This document shows positions 8,053 to 16,543 of a DNA stretch of 64,000 nt, piece by piece (position 1 is the stretch's first letter; the number at the start of each line of letters is the position of its first letter). The position numbers were made by a program, and so were the translations under genes. Source of the DNA: an uncultured Paracoccaceae bacterium. Lineage in GTDB: Bacteria > Pseudomonadota > Alphaproteobacteria > Rhodobacterales > Rhodobacteraceae. The notes below the pieces were generated by a model. The model searched no databases and was not told where the DNA came from. It saw nothing but the letters and a program-made list of their open reading frames with translations. The stretch spans positions 434,001-498,000 of the forward strand of contig CANMPL010000001.1 in NCBI GenBank assembly GCA_947499715.1, read 5' to 3'.

Positions 8053-9507
8053 ATGACCAAGGTCATCAAGAACGGCACAATCGTCACCCATGATCTGACC
8101 TACAAGGCCGACGTGCTGATCGACGGCGGTAAGATCATTGAGATCGGGATGGCTTTGAAAGGCGACGAGGAACTCGACGCGACTGGTTGCTATGTCATGC
8201 CCGGCGGTATTGATCCGCATGTGCACCTTGAGATGCCGTTTATGGGCACCTATTCGACGGACGATTTCGAAAGCGGCACGCGCGCCGGGTTGGCGGGGGG
8301 CACCACGATGGTCGTGGACTTCTGCCTGCCCAATCAGGGCGAAAGCTTGCTGGATGCGATAAAGCGCTGGGACAACAAATCGACCCGCGCCAATTGTGAC
8401 TATTCGTTCCACATGGCCGTCACATGGTGGGGCGAGCAGGTGTTCAACGACATGAAAACCGTGATCGAAGAGCGCGGGATCAACACCTTCAAGCACTTCC
8501 TCGCCTACAAGGGCGCGTTGATGGTCAACGATGATGAGCTTTTCGCCAGCTTCAACCGTCTGTCCGAACTGGGCGGCATCGCCATGGTCCACGCCGAGAA
8601 CGGCGATGTGGTGGCAGAGCTATCGGCCAAGCTGCTGGCCGAGGGCAACACCGGGCCAGAGGCGCACGCCTATTCCCGCCCGCCACAGGTCGAGGGCGAG
8701 GCGACAAACCGCGCCATCATGATCGCCGATATGGCGGGTGTGCCGCTTTATGTGGTGCATACATCCTGCGAGGACAGCCACGAGGCGATCCGCCGTGCCC
8801 GCCAGCAGGGCAAGCGCGTCTGGGGTGAGCCGTTGATCCAGCACCTGACACTGGACGAGAGCGAGTATTTCAACACCGATTGGGACCACGCCGCGCGCCG
8901 CGTCATGTCGCCCCCCTTCCGCAACAAGCAGCATCAGGACAGCCTTTGGGCCGGGTTGCAATCGGGATCACTCAGCGTTGTGGCCACCGATCACTGCGCC
9001 TTTACGACGGACCAGAAACGCTTTGGCGTGGGCGATTTCACCAAGATCCCCAATGGCACCGGCGGGTTGGAAGACCGGTTGCCGATGCTCTGGACTTACG
9101 GCGTGGCGACCGGGCGGCTGACGATGAACGAATTTGTCGCCGTGACCTCGACCAATATCGCCAAGATCCTGAACTGCTATCCCCAGAAAGGGGCCGTGAT
9201 GGTCGGCGCAGACGCCGATCTGGTGGTCTGGGACCCCGAGAAATCCAAGACGATCAGCGCAGGCGCGCAGCAATCGGCCATCGACTACAATGTGTTCGAG
9301 GGCAAAAAGGTGAAGGGCCTGCCCCGCTTCACCCTGACCCGCGGCCACGTGGCGATCCACGACGGCGAGGTCCGCACCCACGAGGGCCACGGCAAATTCG
9401 TGAAACGCGAAGGGAATACGCCCGTGAACAAGGCGCTTTCGAGCTGGAAAGAACTGACGTCACCGCAGCCGGTGAAACGGACCGGTATCCCGGCGACGGG
9501 GGTTTGA
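8053..9507 (+). CDS. hydA: Dihydropyrimidinase
   Basis: A 484-residue cyclic amidohydrolase that opens dihydrouracil/dihydrothymine to N-carbamoyl-beta-amino acids, linking PreTA to the amidohydrolase upstream. Metal ligands visible are DPHVHLEMPF (two His), the carbamylated lysine in FKHFLAYKG, HAENGD, VVHTSCEDSHEAI and ATDHCAF. Length is normal for D-hydantoinase/dihydropyrimidinases. AAAGGAG precedes the ATG. Its stop overlaps the start of the small membrane protein gene (TGATG). Confidence 0.94.
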   Translation: MTKVIKNGTIVTHDLTYKADVLIDGGKIIEIGMALKGDEELDATGCYVMPGGIDPHVHLEMPFMGTYSTDDFESGTRAGLAGGTTMVVDFCLPNQGESLLDAIKRWDNKSTRANCDYSFHMAVTWWGEQVFNDMKTVIEERGINTFKHFLAYKGALMVNDDELFASFNRLSELGGIAMVHAENGDVVAELSAKLLAEGNTGPEAHAYSRPPQVEGEATNRAIMIADMAGVPLYVVHTSCEDSHEAIRRARQQGKRVWGEPLIQHLTLDESEYFNTDWDHAARRVMSPPFRNKQHQDSLWAGLQSGSLSVVATDHCAFTTDQKRFGVGDFTKIPNGTGGLEDRLPMLWTYGVATGRLTMNEFVAVTSTNIAKILNCYPQKGAVMVGADADLVVWDPEKSKTISAGAQQSAIDYNVFEGKKVKGLPRFTLTRGHVAIHDGEVRTHEGHGKFVKREGNTPVNKALSSWKELTSPQPVKRTGIPATGV

Positions 9508-9956
9508 TGAAGGAAGAAATGGTCGGCCCGGTGGTGAGTGAAAATGCGGCGAATGATAAGATTGGCCGAGCTAGCGCTCATTGGGATCGGGCGAAAGCCT
9601 GGTCCGACTACCTAGGATACCATGCGCGCGCGTTCTTCTTTTTGACTTTGGGATTTATCTGCCTTGCGCAAATGCAGGGTGAAGTGCGCTTAGTAGACGA
9701 CAGTCCTGACACAATGCTATTGCTACAGGTGGCTGCTTTTTTGTCCTTTTCCTATGCTGCAATTATGTTTGTATTTGTTATCGGCGCAACTCACCATTTC
9801 TTAAATGTGAGAACTCCGGGTCACTGGTTTGTCTCCTCACTGATTGGTGCCGCTGGAATAACCTATTCTGCGATGGTTGGTTCGATGTTTTGGGCGATTG
9901 GTCGAATGGCCGCAATTAGATTGAGTGACCTTCTAGACATTGGAATTGCACAATGA
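9507..9956 (+). CDS. Small three-helix membrane protein of unknown function
   Basis: A 149-residue protein with a hydrophilic N-terminus (~45 residues) and three hydrophobic stretches: AFFFLTLGFICLAQ, LLLQVAAFLSFSYAAIMFVF and WFVSSLIGAAGITYSAMVGS. I do not recognise the family. It is coupled at both ends, by TGATG with dihydropyrimidinase and ATGA with the ABC ATPase. Its codons are visibly richer in A/T than those of its neighbours (TTA, ATT and AGA codons), which suggests later acquisition. A role with the importer or in membrane topology is only a guess. Confidence 0.75.
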   Translation: MKEEMVGPVVSENAANDKIGRASAHWDRAKAWSDYLGYHARAFFFLTLGFICLAQMQGEVRLVDDSPDTMLLLQVAAFLSFSYAAIMFVFVIGATHHFLNVRTPGHWFVSSLIGAAGITYSAMVGSMFWAIGRMAAIRLSDLLDIGIAQ

Positions 9957-10726
9957 AGTGTGTCACGGCCCGATCCCTCGACCTGACCTTCCAAACCAAC
10001 GACGGGCCAGTTCACGCGCTTAAGGATGTGAACCTTGAGATCGGCAAGGGTGAGTTCGTCTCTTTCATCGGCCCTTCAGGATGCGGCAAGACGACGTTTC
10101 TGCGTTGCATCGCGGGGTTGGAACAGCCGACGGGCGGCGAAATCAGCGTCAACGGGATGACGCCGGATGCGGCGCGCAAGGCGCGTGCTTATGGCTATGT
10201 GTTTCAGGCAGCGGGCCTATATCCGTGGCGCACGATTGGCGGCAATATCAAGCTGCCGCTTGAGATCATGGGGTTTTCCAAGGCAGAGCAGAATGCGCGG
10301 GTGACCCGTGTGCTAGAGCTGGTTGATCTGGCAGGGTTTGAAAAGAAGTTCCCATGGCAATTGTCCGGCGGGATGCAGCAGCGGGCCAGCATCGCGCGGG
10401 CGCTGGCCTTTGATGCGGATATTTTGCTGATGGACGAACCCTTTGGTGCGCTGGATGAAATTGTGCGGGATCACCTGAACGAACAGCTCTTGGCGCTTTG
10501 GGCGCGCACCGAAAAGACCATTGGCTTTGTGACCCATTCGATCCCCGAGGCGGTCTATCTGAGCACCAAGATCGTGGTCATGTCGCCCCGACCCGGTCGG
10601 ATCACGGATGTGATCGACAGCCCCCTGCCGAAAGAGCGGCCTTTGGACATCCGCGACAGTCCAGAGTTCATCGAGATCGCGCACCGGGTGCGGGATGGTT
10701 TGCGCGCGGGGCACATTGATGAGTGA
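9953..10726 (+). CDS. ABC transporter ATP-binding protein (pyrimidine-type uptake)
   Basis: A 257-residue ATPase of the nitrate/taurine/HMP importer class. It has Walker A GPSGCGKTTF, the Q-loop VFQAAGLYPW, signature LSGGMQQRASIARAL, Walker B DILLMDEPFGALDE and the H-loop VTHSIPEAV. It powers the importer formed with the two permeases and the NMT1-like protein downstream. Its place inside a pyrimidine degradation operon suggests uptake of uracil, thymine or a related ring compound. The precise substrate is not shown by sequence. Confidence 0.92.
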   Translation: MKCVTARSLDLTFQTNDGPVHALKDVNLEIGKGEFVSFIGPSGCGKTTFLRCIAGLEQPTGGEISVNGMTPDAARKARAYGYVFQAAGLYPWRTIGGNIKLPLEIMGFSKAEQNARVTRVLELVDLAGFEKKFPWQLSGGMQQRASIARALAFDADILLMDEPFGALDEIVRDHLNEQLLALWARTEKTIGFVTHSIPEAVYLSTKIVVMSPRPGRITDVIDSPLPKERPLDIRDSPEFIEIAHRVRDGLRAGHIDE

Positions 10727-10811
10727 CCTGCGCGTTCTTTCGGCGGTGCGCCCGCCCGCCTCCCCCTCGGGGAAACCCCTCGGCCTGAGGGGGCGCCGCT
10801 GCGCGGCGAAG

Positions 10812-10845
10812 AGCCTCCGGCGGGGATATTTGGAACCAAAGAAAG
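10812..10845 (+). repeat. Dispersed intergenic repeat, copy B
   Basis: CCTCCGGCGGGGATATTT followed by GGAACCAAAGAAAG. It ends 13 bases before the first permease start, inside the ABC operon. The 10744-10811 stretch before it is GC-rich with several C/G inverted runs (CCCCTCGG...CCTGAGGGGG) and may fold in RNA. Same element as copies at 13731 and 20106. Confidence 0.8.
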
Positions 10846-10858
10846 CAGGGGGCCGCGC

Positions 10859-11809
10859 ATGAAGGGCAGCGTTGGACCTGTCTTGGCGATCTTAGCGGTC
10901 TTGGTGGCGGTGTGGTATGCCGCCGCGGTGCCGATGAACGTCAAAGAGGTGCTGACCCAAGCCGAACGCGATGGGGCGGTGATTGAGCCGGGGTCAGCGG
11001 CAGAACGGCGGGACGTGGGGCGCTGGGCGCTGGTCTTTTCCAACGTGGAAAATCTAGGTGCGACGTGGTCGTCCGAGAGATCGCGCTTGCCCGCACCTCA
11101 TCAGGTTGTTGCAGAATTGTGGAAAAGCACTTGGGTCGAGGAGACGACCGGGCGGCGTGGGATCGTGCGGTCGGGCAGCCTGTCGAACCGATCCTTGGTC
11201 TATCATGGTGGCGTGACGCTGGGGGCCACGGCGCTGGGCTTTGTGATTGGCGCATTGGCCGGGGTCCTTTTGGCCGTGGGGATTGTTTACAGCCGCGTGA
11301 TGGACATGAGCGTGATGCCCTGGGCGATCATCTCCCAGACCATTCCGATTGTGGCCCTCGCTCCGATGATCATCGTGGTGCTCTATTCGATTGGCCTGCC
11401 GGGGCTATTCGCCAAGGCCGTGATATCGGCCTATCTGTCGTTCTTTCCGGTTGTCGTCGGCATGGTGAAGGGGCTGCGCGCGCCGGATCACATGCAGCTT
11501 GACCTGATGCGGACCTATAGCGCGAGCAAGTCTGACACCTTTTGGAAGCTGCGTTTGCCGGCCTCGGTGCCCTACCTCTTTGCCTCGCTGAAGATCGGGA
11601 TTGCCGCATCGCTGGTCGGCGCGATCGTCGGTGAACTGCCAGTGCAGCGCGGCGGCCTTGGGGCGCGGATGCTGGGCGGCAGTTATTATGGCCAGACAGA
11701 GCAGATCTGGGCGGCGCTGTTCGTCGCGGCACTGATGGCTGCGTTTCTGGTCTGGTTCATTGGCTGGCTTGAGCGGCGCACCCTGCGGGCAATGGGGGTG
11801 CAGGCATGA
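10859..11809 (+). CDS. ABC transporter permease (first)
   Basis: A 316-residue inner-membrane subunit of the BPD_transp_1 type. An N-terminal helix is followed by a ~60-residue extracytoplasmic insert before the permease core. The cytoplasmic coupling loop is seen at LDLMRTYSASKSDTFWKLRL, the usual EAA-like region. The 132-base gap to the ATPase gene holds repeat copy B. The stop overlaps the second permease start by four bases, so the two probably form a heterodimeric channel. Confidence 0.88.
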   Translation: MKGSVGPVLAILAVLVAVWYAAAVPMNVKEVLTQAERDGAVIEPGSAAERRDVGRWALVFSNVENLGATWSSERSRLPAPHQVVAELWKSTWVEETTGRRGIVRSGSLSNRSLVYHGGVTLGATALGFVIGALAGVLLAVGIVYSRVMDMSVMPWAIISQTIPIVALAPMIIVVLYSIGLPGLFAKAVISAYLSFFPVVVGMVKGLRAPDHMQLDLMRTYSASKSDTFWKLRLPASVPYLFASLKIGIAASLVGAIVGELPVQRGGLGARMLGGSYYGQTEQIWAALFVAALMAAFLVWFIGWLERRTLRAMGVQA

Positions 11810-12642
11810 CGCTGGTGATCGCAGCGCTGGTGATCTGGGCGGCGGCTTGGGCGCTGAATGTGCGGCTTGCCGCGCGAGGGCAAGGCCTGCTGGTGCCGCT
11901 GATCTTTGGCCTGACGATCATCGTGGTCTGGCAGTTGCTGGTGCGGGGCTTAGGCGTTGACAAGGTCATCCTGCCGGCACCCACCGAGGTGGCGGTAACG
12001 TTTTGGGAAAACCTGCCGATCCTTTGGGCGGACTTTGTGCAAACCATCCTGAAAGGCGCCTTGGGCGGCTACATCATGGGTGTGATCGCCGCGCTGGTCG
12101 TCGCGGTGCTGGTGGATCGCTACGGGTTTTTGCAACGCGGGCTGATGCCGATTGCGAATTTCATGGCCGCCCTGCCGATTGTCGGGGTCGCGCCGATCAT
12201 GGTGATGTGGTTCGGTTTTGACTGGCAGTCCAAGGCCGCTGTCGTCGTGATCATGGTGTTCTTTCCGATGCTGGTGAACACTGTGGCCGGGCTGGCCGAT
12301 ACCACCGCGATGCAGCGCGATCTGATGCGGACCTATGGCGCGAGCTATTTACAGACGCTTTTCCGCCTACGCCTGCCCGCCGCCTTGCCGTTTATCTTTA
12401 ATGGGCTGAAAATTGCGGCGACACTGTCACTTGTCGGGGCAATCGTTGCGGAATTCTTTGGCTCGCCGACGGTGGGCCTTGGTTTTCGGATCAACGCCTC
12501 GCTGGGGCAACTGAGCCTTGATATGGTCTGGGCCGTGATTGTTGTCGCTGCCCTTGCAGGCAGCCTGTTCTACGGGCTGCTGACACTGGCCGAACGGGCC
12601 CTGACATTCTGGCATCCGTCACAACGGAGCCAACGACATTAA
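11806..12642 (+). CDS. ABC transporter permease (second)
   Basis: A 278-residue permease with about six hydrophobic segments and the coupling loop RDLMRTYGASYLQTLFRLRL. It resembles the first permease around this loop but lacks its long N-terminal insert. It starts in the ATGA overlap of the preceding permease and is followed after 25 bases by the binding-protein gene. Confidence 0.88.
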   Translation: MTLVIAALVIWAAAWALNVRLAARGQGLLVPLIFGLTIIVVWQLLVRGLGVDKVILPAPTEVAVTFWENLPILWADFVQTILKGALGGYIMGVIAALVVAVLVDRYGFLQRGLMPIANFMAALPIVGVAPIMVMWFGFDWQSKAAVVVIMVFFPMLVNTVAGLADTTAMQRDLMRTYGASYLQTLFRLRLPAALPFIFNGLKIAATLSLVGAIVAEFFGSPTVGLGFRINASLGQLSLDMVWAVIVVAALAGSLFYGLLTLAERALTFWHPSQRSQRH

Positions 12643-12667
12643 CAAGCAACCAACTGGGAGTAAGAAA

Positions 12668-13660
12668 ATGAAAAACCTGATGATGGCGGCCGCTTTGGCC
12701 GCAGGCACAGCCGGGATGGCGCAGGCCGATGCCCATGCCAATGACGTGACGCTGCAATTGCAGTGGGTCACGCAGGCGCAGTTCGCGGGCTACTACGTGG
12801 CGCTCGAAAAAGGCTTCTACGAAGAAGAGGGCCTGAACGTCACGATCCTGCCCGGTGGGCCGGATATCGCGCCGCCTCAGGTGCTTGCCGGTGGTGGCGC
12901 GGACGTGATGCTCAACTGGATGCCATCCGCACTGGCCGCCCGCGAAAAGGGTCTGCCGGTGGTGAATATCGCGCAGCCTTTCAAGACCTCGGGTCTGATG
13001 CTGACCTGCTGGAAAGACACCGGGATTGAGAGCGTCGCGGACTTCAAGGGTAAGACCATTGGCGTCTGGTTCTTTGGCAACGAATATCCGTTCCTGTCGT
13101 GGATGAGCCAGGAAGGCATTTCCACAGACGGTGGCGAGGATGGCGTCACGGTCCTCAAGCAGGGGTTCAACGTCGATCCGCTGTTGCAGCGGCAGGCCGA
13201 TTGTATCTCCACCATGACCTACAACGAATATGGTCAGGTGCTGGATGCAGGCGTGTCCGAGGATGAGCTGGTGACCTTCAAGTATGAAGAACAGGGCGTG
13301 GCCACGCTGGAAGACGGCATCTACGCGCTGGAAGAGAACCTTGAAGATCCGGTCTTTGTCGACAAGATGGTCCGCTTTGTCCGTGCTTCGATGAAAGGCT
13401 GGAAGGATGCAGAAGCCAACCCGGCAGAGGCGGCAGAGATCATCATCGACTATGATGAGACCGGCGCACAGACCCTTGCCGCCCAAGAGCGGATGATGGG
13501 CGAGATTGCCAAGCTGACCGCAGGGTCGGACGGGTCGCTGGACGAAGCCGATTTCCAGCGCACGGTTGATACGCTGCTTGCTGGTGGCTCTGATCCGGTG
13601 ATCACAGCACAGCCAGAGGGCGCATGGACAAGCGCAATCACGGATGCCGCGTTGAACTAA
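12668..13660 (+). CDS. ABC substrate-binding protein, NMT1/THI5-like
   Basis: A 330-residue periplasmic binding protein with a Sec signal peptide (MKNLMMAAALAAGTAGMAQA). The mature part starts with TLQLQWVTQAQFAGYYVALE and EEGLNVTILPGGPDI, features of the NMT1/THI5-like family that binds pyrimidines such as HMP precursors, as well as nitrate- and taurine-type ligands. It ends the importer operon; an intrinsic terminator follows 33 bases later. Ligand is inferred to be a pyrimidine or breakdown product from the operon. Confidence 0.88.
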   Translation: MKNLMMAAALAAGTAGMAQADAHANDVTLQLQWVTQAQFAGYYVALEKGFYEEEGLNVTILPGGPDIAPPQVLAGGGADVMLNWMPSALAAREKGLPVVNIAQPFKTSGLMLTCWKDTGIESVADFKGKTIGVWFFGNEYPFLSWMSQEGISTDGGEDGVTVLKQGFNVDPLLQRQADCISTMTYNEYGQVLDAGVSEDELVTFKYEEQGVATLEDGIYALEENLEDPVFVDKMVRFVRASMKGWKDAEANPAEAAEIIIDYDETGAQTLAAQERMMGEIAKLTAGSDGSLDEADFQRTVDTLLAGGSDPVITAQPEGAWTSAITDAALN

Positions 13661-13693
13661 CTTTGGCGGTGCGTGAAATCACGCACCCTTCGG

Positions 13694-13721
13694 CGCCCCG
13701 TCGGAAACGGCGGGGCGTTTT
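13694..13721 (+). terminator. Rho-independent terminator after the importer operon
   Basis: CGCCCCG (13694-13700) pairs with CGGGGCG (13711-13717), extended inward by a C-G and a G-T pair around the loop GGAAAC, and is followed by TTTT. It ends the amidohydrolase-to-binding-protein operon and lies just before repeat copy C. Confidence 0.8.
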
Positions 13722-13730
13722 GCATGGGGG

Positions 13731-13765
13731 GAGCCTCCGGCGGGGATATTTTTGGCCAAAAGAAG
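13731..13765 (+). repeat. Dispersed intergenic repeat, copy C
   Basis: CCTCCGGCGGGGATATTT followed by TTGGCCAAAAGAAG. It lies directly after an intrinsic terminator and before the HyuA-like gene. It shares the GCCAAAAGAAG tail with copy A and the CCTCCGGCGGGGATATTT head with copies B and D. Confidence 0.82.
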
Positions 13766-13839
13766 ACTTGGACGTCGGTTTTTGGATGGTGCCCGACTTG
13801 CGGGGTTGATTATCTGCGCCAGAAGCAAAGAGGCGAGCG

Positions 13840-15849
13840 ATGGCGTTGTTATTGGGTGTGGACACCGGCGGGACCTATACCGACGCCGTTGTGTTGGATG
13901 AGACGACGGATGCAGTGTTGGCCAAGGCCAAGGCGCTGACCACGCGGCCCGATTTGGCGCTGGGTGTGGGGGCGGCGATTAATGCTGCCATCAGCAAGGC
14001 TGGGGTTGATGCCGCTGACGTGGCGATGGTGTCCCTGTCGACAACGCTGGCGACCAATGCGCTGGTCGAGGGGCAGGGTGGTCGGATCGCACTGGTCTTT
14101 ATCGGTTTTGCCGAAGGGGAGCTGGATCGCGCCGGGCTACGCGACGCCTTGGCCGGTGATCCGGTGATTGCCCTGGCAGGGGGGCACAACCATGCCGGCG
14201 GCGAAGTTACAGCGCTTGATCCGGAGGCTTTGATCGCGGCACTCGACGGGCTTGAGGACGGCGTGACGGGTTTCGCAATTGCCGCGCATTTTGCAACCCG
14301 CAACCCCGCGCATGAAGTGGCAGCGCGCGATCTGATCCGCGAACGTACCGGTTTGCCGGTGACCTGCAGTCACGAGTTGTCATCGGCGCTTGGTGGGCCA
14401 AAGCGCGCACTGACGGCGGTGCTGAACGCGCGGTTGATCGGGATGATTGACGCCTTGATTGGGGCGTGTGAGGCGCATCTGGACCAGATAGGTGTCACAG
14501 CGCGGCTGATGGTGGTGCGTGGTGATGGAGCGCTGATCCCGGCGGATTTTGCGCGGATGCGGCCGATTGAAACGATCCTCAGCGGGCCTGCGGCTTCGAT
14601 CGCCGGGGCGGGCTGGCTAACAGGTGAAGCGATAGCGCTGGTCAGCGATATCGGTGGTACCACCACGGATGTTTGCCTGCTCAGAGACGGCAAGCCTGCG
14701 ATCGACCCGCAGGGCGCACAAGTCGGCACCTATCGCACCATGGTCGAGGCGGTGGCGATGCGCACCAGCGGCCTTGGCGGTGATAGTGAGGTGCATGTGA
14801 CCGAAGGATTGCAGGGCGGCCTTTCGCTTGGTCCGCGCCGGGTGATGCCTGTGGCGCTCTTGGCGCAGGATCACCCGGACTTGGTGCATGACACGCTGGA
14901 CCGGGCGCTGGCGCAGGACGTGCCCGCAACGGACGGTGGTCAGTTTGCCTTGCCATTGTGGCAGGGCGATATCCCGACGGGTCTGGACAAACGCGAACTG
15001 GCCGTGGCCGCGCGCCTTGCGGCGGGGCCAATGCGGCTGGGCCATGCGGTTACCAGCCGGGTCGAGGCACCGGCCTTGGGGCGTTTGGTGACGCGCGGGC
15101 TTGCGATGATTGCGGGGGTGACGCCGTCGGATGCGTCCCATGTGCTGGGTCTGGTGGATGCGTGGGACAGCGCGGCGGCTGACAAGGCGCTGACCCTTTT
15201 TGCCCGGCGCAGAACCGGTGCGGGCGAGCGGGTTGCACCCGATGCGGCCACGCTGGCGCAGCGAATCGTGGATCAGGTCACGACCCAAACGGTCGATTGC
15301 CTGTTGCAGGCCGCCTTTGCCGAGGACCCCCGCGATTTTGGCGCGACACCACAGGCGCTATCCGCCCATGCCCTGACGCAGGCCGGATTGGACGGCCACC
15401 GGGGCGTCATCGAAACAACCCTGCGGCTTGGTCTGCCCGTGATCGGGCTTGGTGCCTCTGCCGCGTCGTATTACGGGCCGGTTGGCACCCGTCTGGGGAC
15501 CCGTATGATTGTCCCGGAACACGCGGATGTGGCTAATGCTATCGGCGCCGTGGTCGGACAGGTGCGGATGCAGGCCGAAGGCAGCGTGACGTCCCCCGGA
15601 CCGGGCCGCTTTGTGGCGCATCTGGCGGATGGACCACAAAGCTTTCAGGATCAGGACGCCGCCCTTACAGCGCTCGAGGCAGAGCTGCGCGCCGACGCAA
15701 CGGCGCGCGCGGGGCAAGCAGGGGTCATGGCCCCGCGCTTGGGCATGGAAAGCGACATCAAGCAGGCCGAGATTGAGGGCCAGCCGATGTTCATCAGCGC
15801 CACCCTGCGGGTTACCGCGTCAGGCCGCCCCCGGATTGCGACAGGATAG
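13840..15849 (+). CDS. Hydantoinase/oxoprolinase family protein (HyuA-like)
   Basis: A 669-residue protein with the ASKHA-type phosphate motifs of N-methylhydantoinase A/5-oxoprolinase: LLGVDTGGTYTDAVV at the N-terminus, SLSTTLATNALVEGQGGRIA, TILSGPAASIAGAGWL and SDIGGTTTDVCLL. These enzymes use ATP to open cyclic amides such as hydantoins or 5-oxoproline. The usual HyuB partner is not in the neighbourhood; the next genes are ynj-like. Position after the pyrimidine importer hints at a ring-opening role, but the terminator at 13694 separates it transcriptionally. Confidence 0.82.
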   Translation: MALLLGVDTGGTYTDAVVLDETTDAVLAKAKALTTRPDLALGVGAAINAAISKAGVDAADVAMVSLSTTLATNALVEGQGGRIALVFIGFAEGELDRAGLRDALAGDPVIALAGGHNHAGGEVTALDPEALIAALDGLEDGVTGFAIAAHFATRNPAHEVAARDLIRERTGLPVTCSHELSSALGGPKRALTAVLNARLIGMIDALIGACEAHLDQIGVTARLMVVRGDGALIPADFARMRPIETILSGPAASIAGAGWLTGEAIALVSDIGGTTTDVCLLRDGKPAIDPQGAQVGTYRTMVEAVAMRTSGLGGDSEVHVTEGLQGGLSLGPRRVMPVALLAQDHPDLVHDTLDRALAQDVPATDGGQFALPLWQGDIPTGLDKRELAVAARLAAGPMRLGHAVTSRVEAPALGRLVTRGLAMIAGVTPSDASHVLGLVDAWDSAAADKALTLFARRRTGAGERVAPDAATLAQRIVDQVTTQTVDCLLQAAFAEDPRDFGATPQALSAHALTQAGLDGHRGVIETTLRLGLPVIGLGASAASYYGPVGTRLGTRMIVPEHADVANAIGAVVGQVRMQAEGSVTSPGPGRFVAHLADGPQSFQDQDAALTALEAELRADATARAGQAGVMAPRLGMESDIKQAEIEGQPMFISATLRVTASGRPRIATG

Positions 15850-15922
15850 TCACGAAAGCGTCAGGGTGATTGCGCGAAGCCAAGGCTTGGGCCACAAGAC
15901 TGCGACACTTTGGACCAGACCC

Positions 15923-16531
15923 ATGCTTGACCGCGCCGCCCGCCAGATCATCGACCCGCCGCTGAACCGCATCGGCCAGCAACTGGCCGCGCGTGGCTGG
16001 ACAGCCGATAGCGTGACGATGCTGGGCCTTGCCCTTGGCCTGATCTGCGCGCTGTTCATCGCGCTGGGCTGGTTCGCACTGGCGCTGATCCCGTTGTTGG
16101 CCAGCCGTGTGGCCGATGGGCTGGATGGGGCCGTGGCCCGTGCAACCCGCAAGACGGACTTTGGCGGCTACCTCGATATCGCCGCTGACTTTCTGTTTTA
16201 CGGTGCTGTGCCCTGCGCCTTTGTCCTGCACGATCCGGCCACCAACGGTGCGGCAGGCGCATTCTTGCTAACGGCCTTCTACGTCAACGGCACCAGCTTT
16301 CTGGGCTTTGCGATCCTCGCTGAAAAACGCGACATGGAAACCACCGCCCAAGGCCAGAAATCGCTTTACTACTCCAACGGCATCCTTGAAGGCACAGAGA
16401 CGATCCTGTTCTTCGTCCTCCTGTGCCTCTTCCCCAACGCCTTCCCCGTGCTGTCATGGGTGTTCGGTCTGCTGTGCTTTGCCACCGCAGGTCTGCGCAT
16501 CTGGGGCGCACGCCAGATTTTCCAAGACTAA
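15923..16531 (+). CDS. ynjF: CDP-alcohol phosphatidyltransferase (YnjF-like)
   Basis: A 202-residue membrane enzyme with the family motif in DGLDGAVARATRKTDFGGYL followed by DIAAD. The spacing between AR and the next G is one residue shorter than in PgsA or PssA, so this belongs to a side branch. E. coli ynjF has the same type of product and lies beside ynjBCD, as here. ATG 15923 is chosen because the longer in-frame ORF runs back into hyuA. Lipid product unknown. Confidence 0.8.
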   Translation: MLDRAARQIIDPPLNRIGQQLAARGWTADSVTMLGLALGLICALFIALGWFALALIPLLASRVADGLDGAVARATRKTDFGGYLDIAADFLFYGAVPCAFVLHDPATNGAAGAFLLTAFYVNGTSFLGFAILAEKRDMETTAQGQKSLYYSNGILEGTETILFFVLLCLFPNAFPVLSWVFGLLCFATAGLRIWGARQIFQD

Positions 16532-16543
16532 AGGACCACTCAG

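Noticed and set aside
8880-9506. Long upstream extension of the small membrane protein frame
   Set aside because: Lies in another frame inside dihydropyrimidinase; composition and coupling favour ATG 9507.
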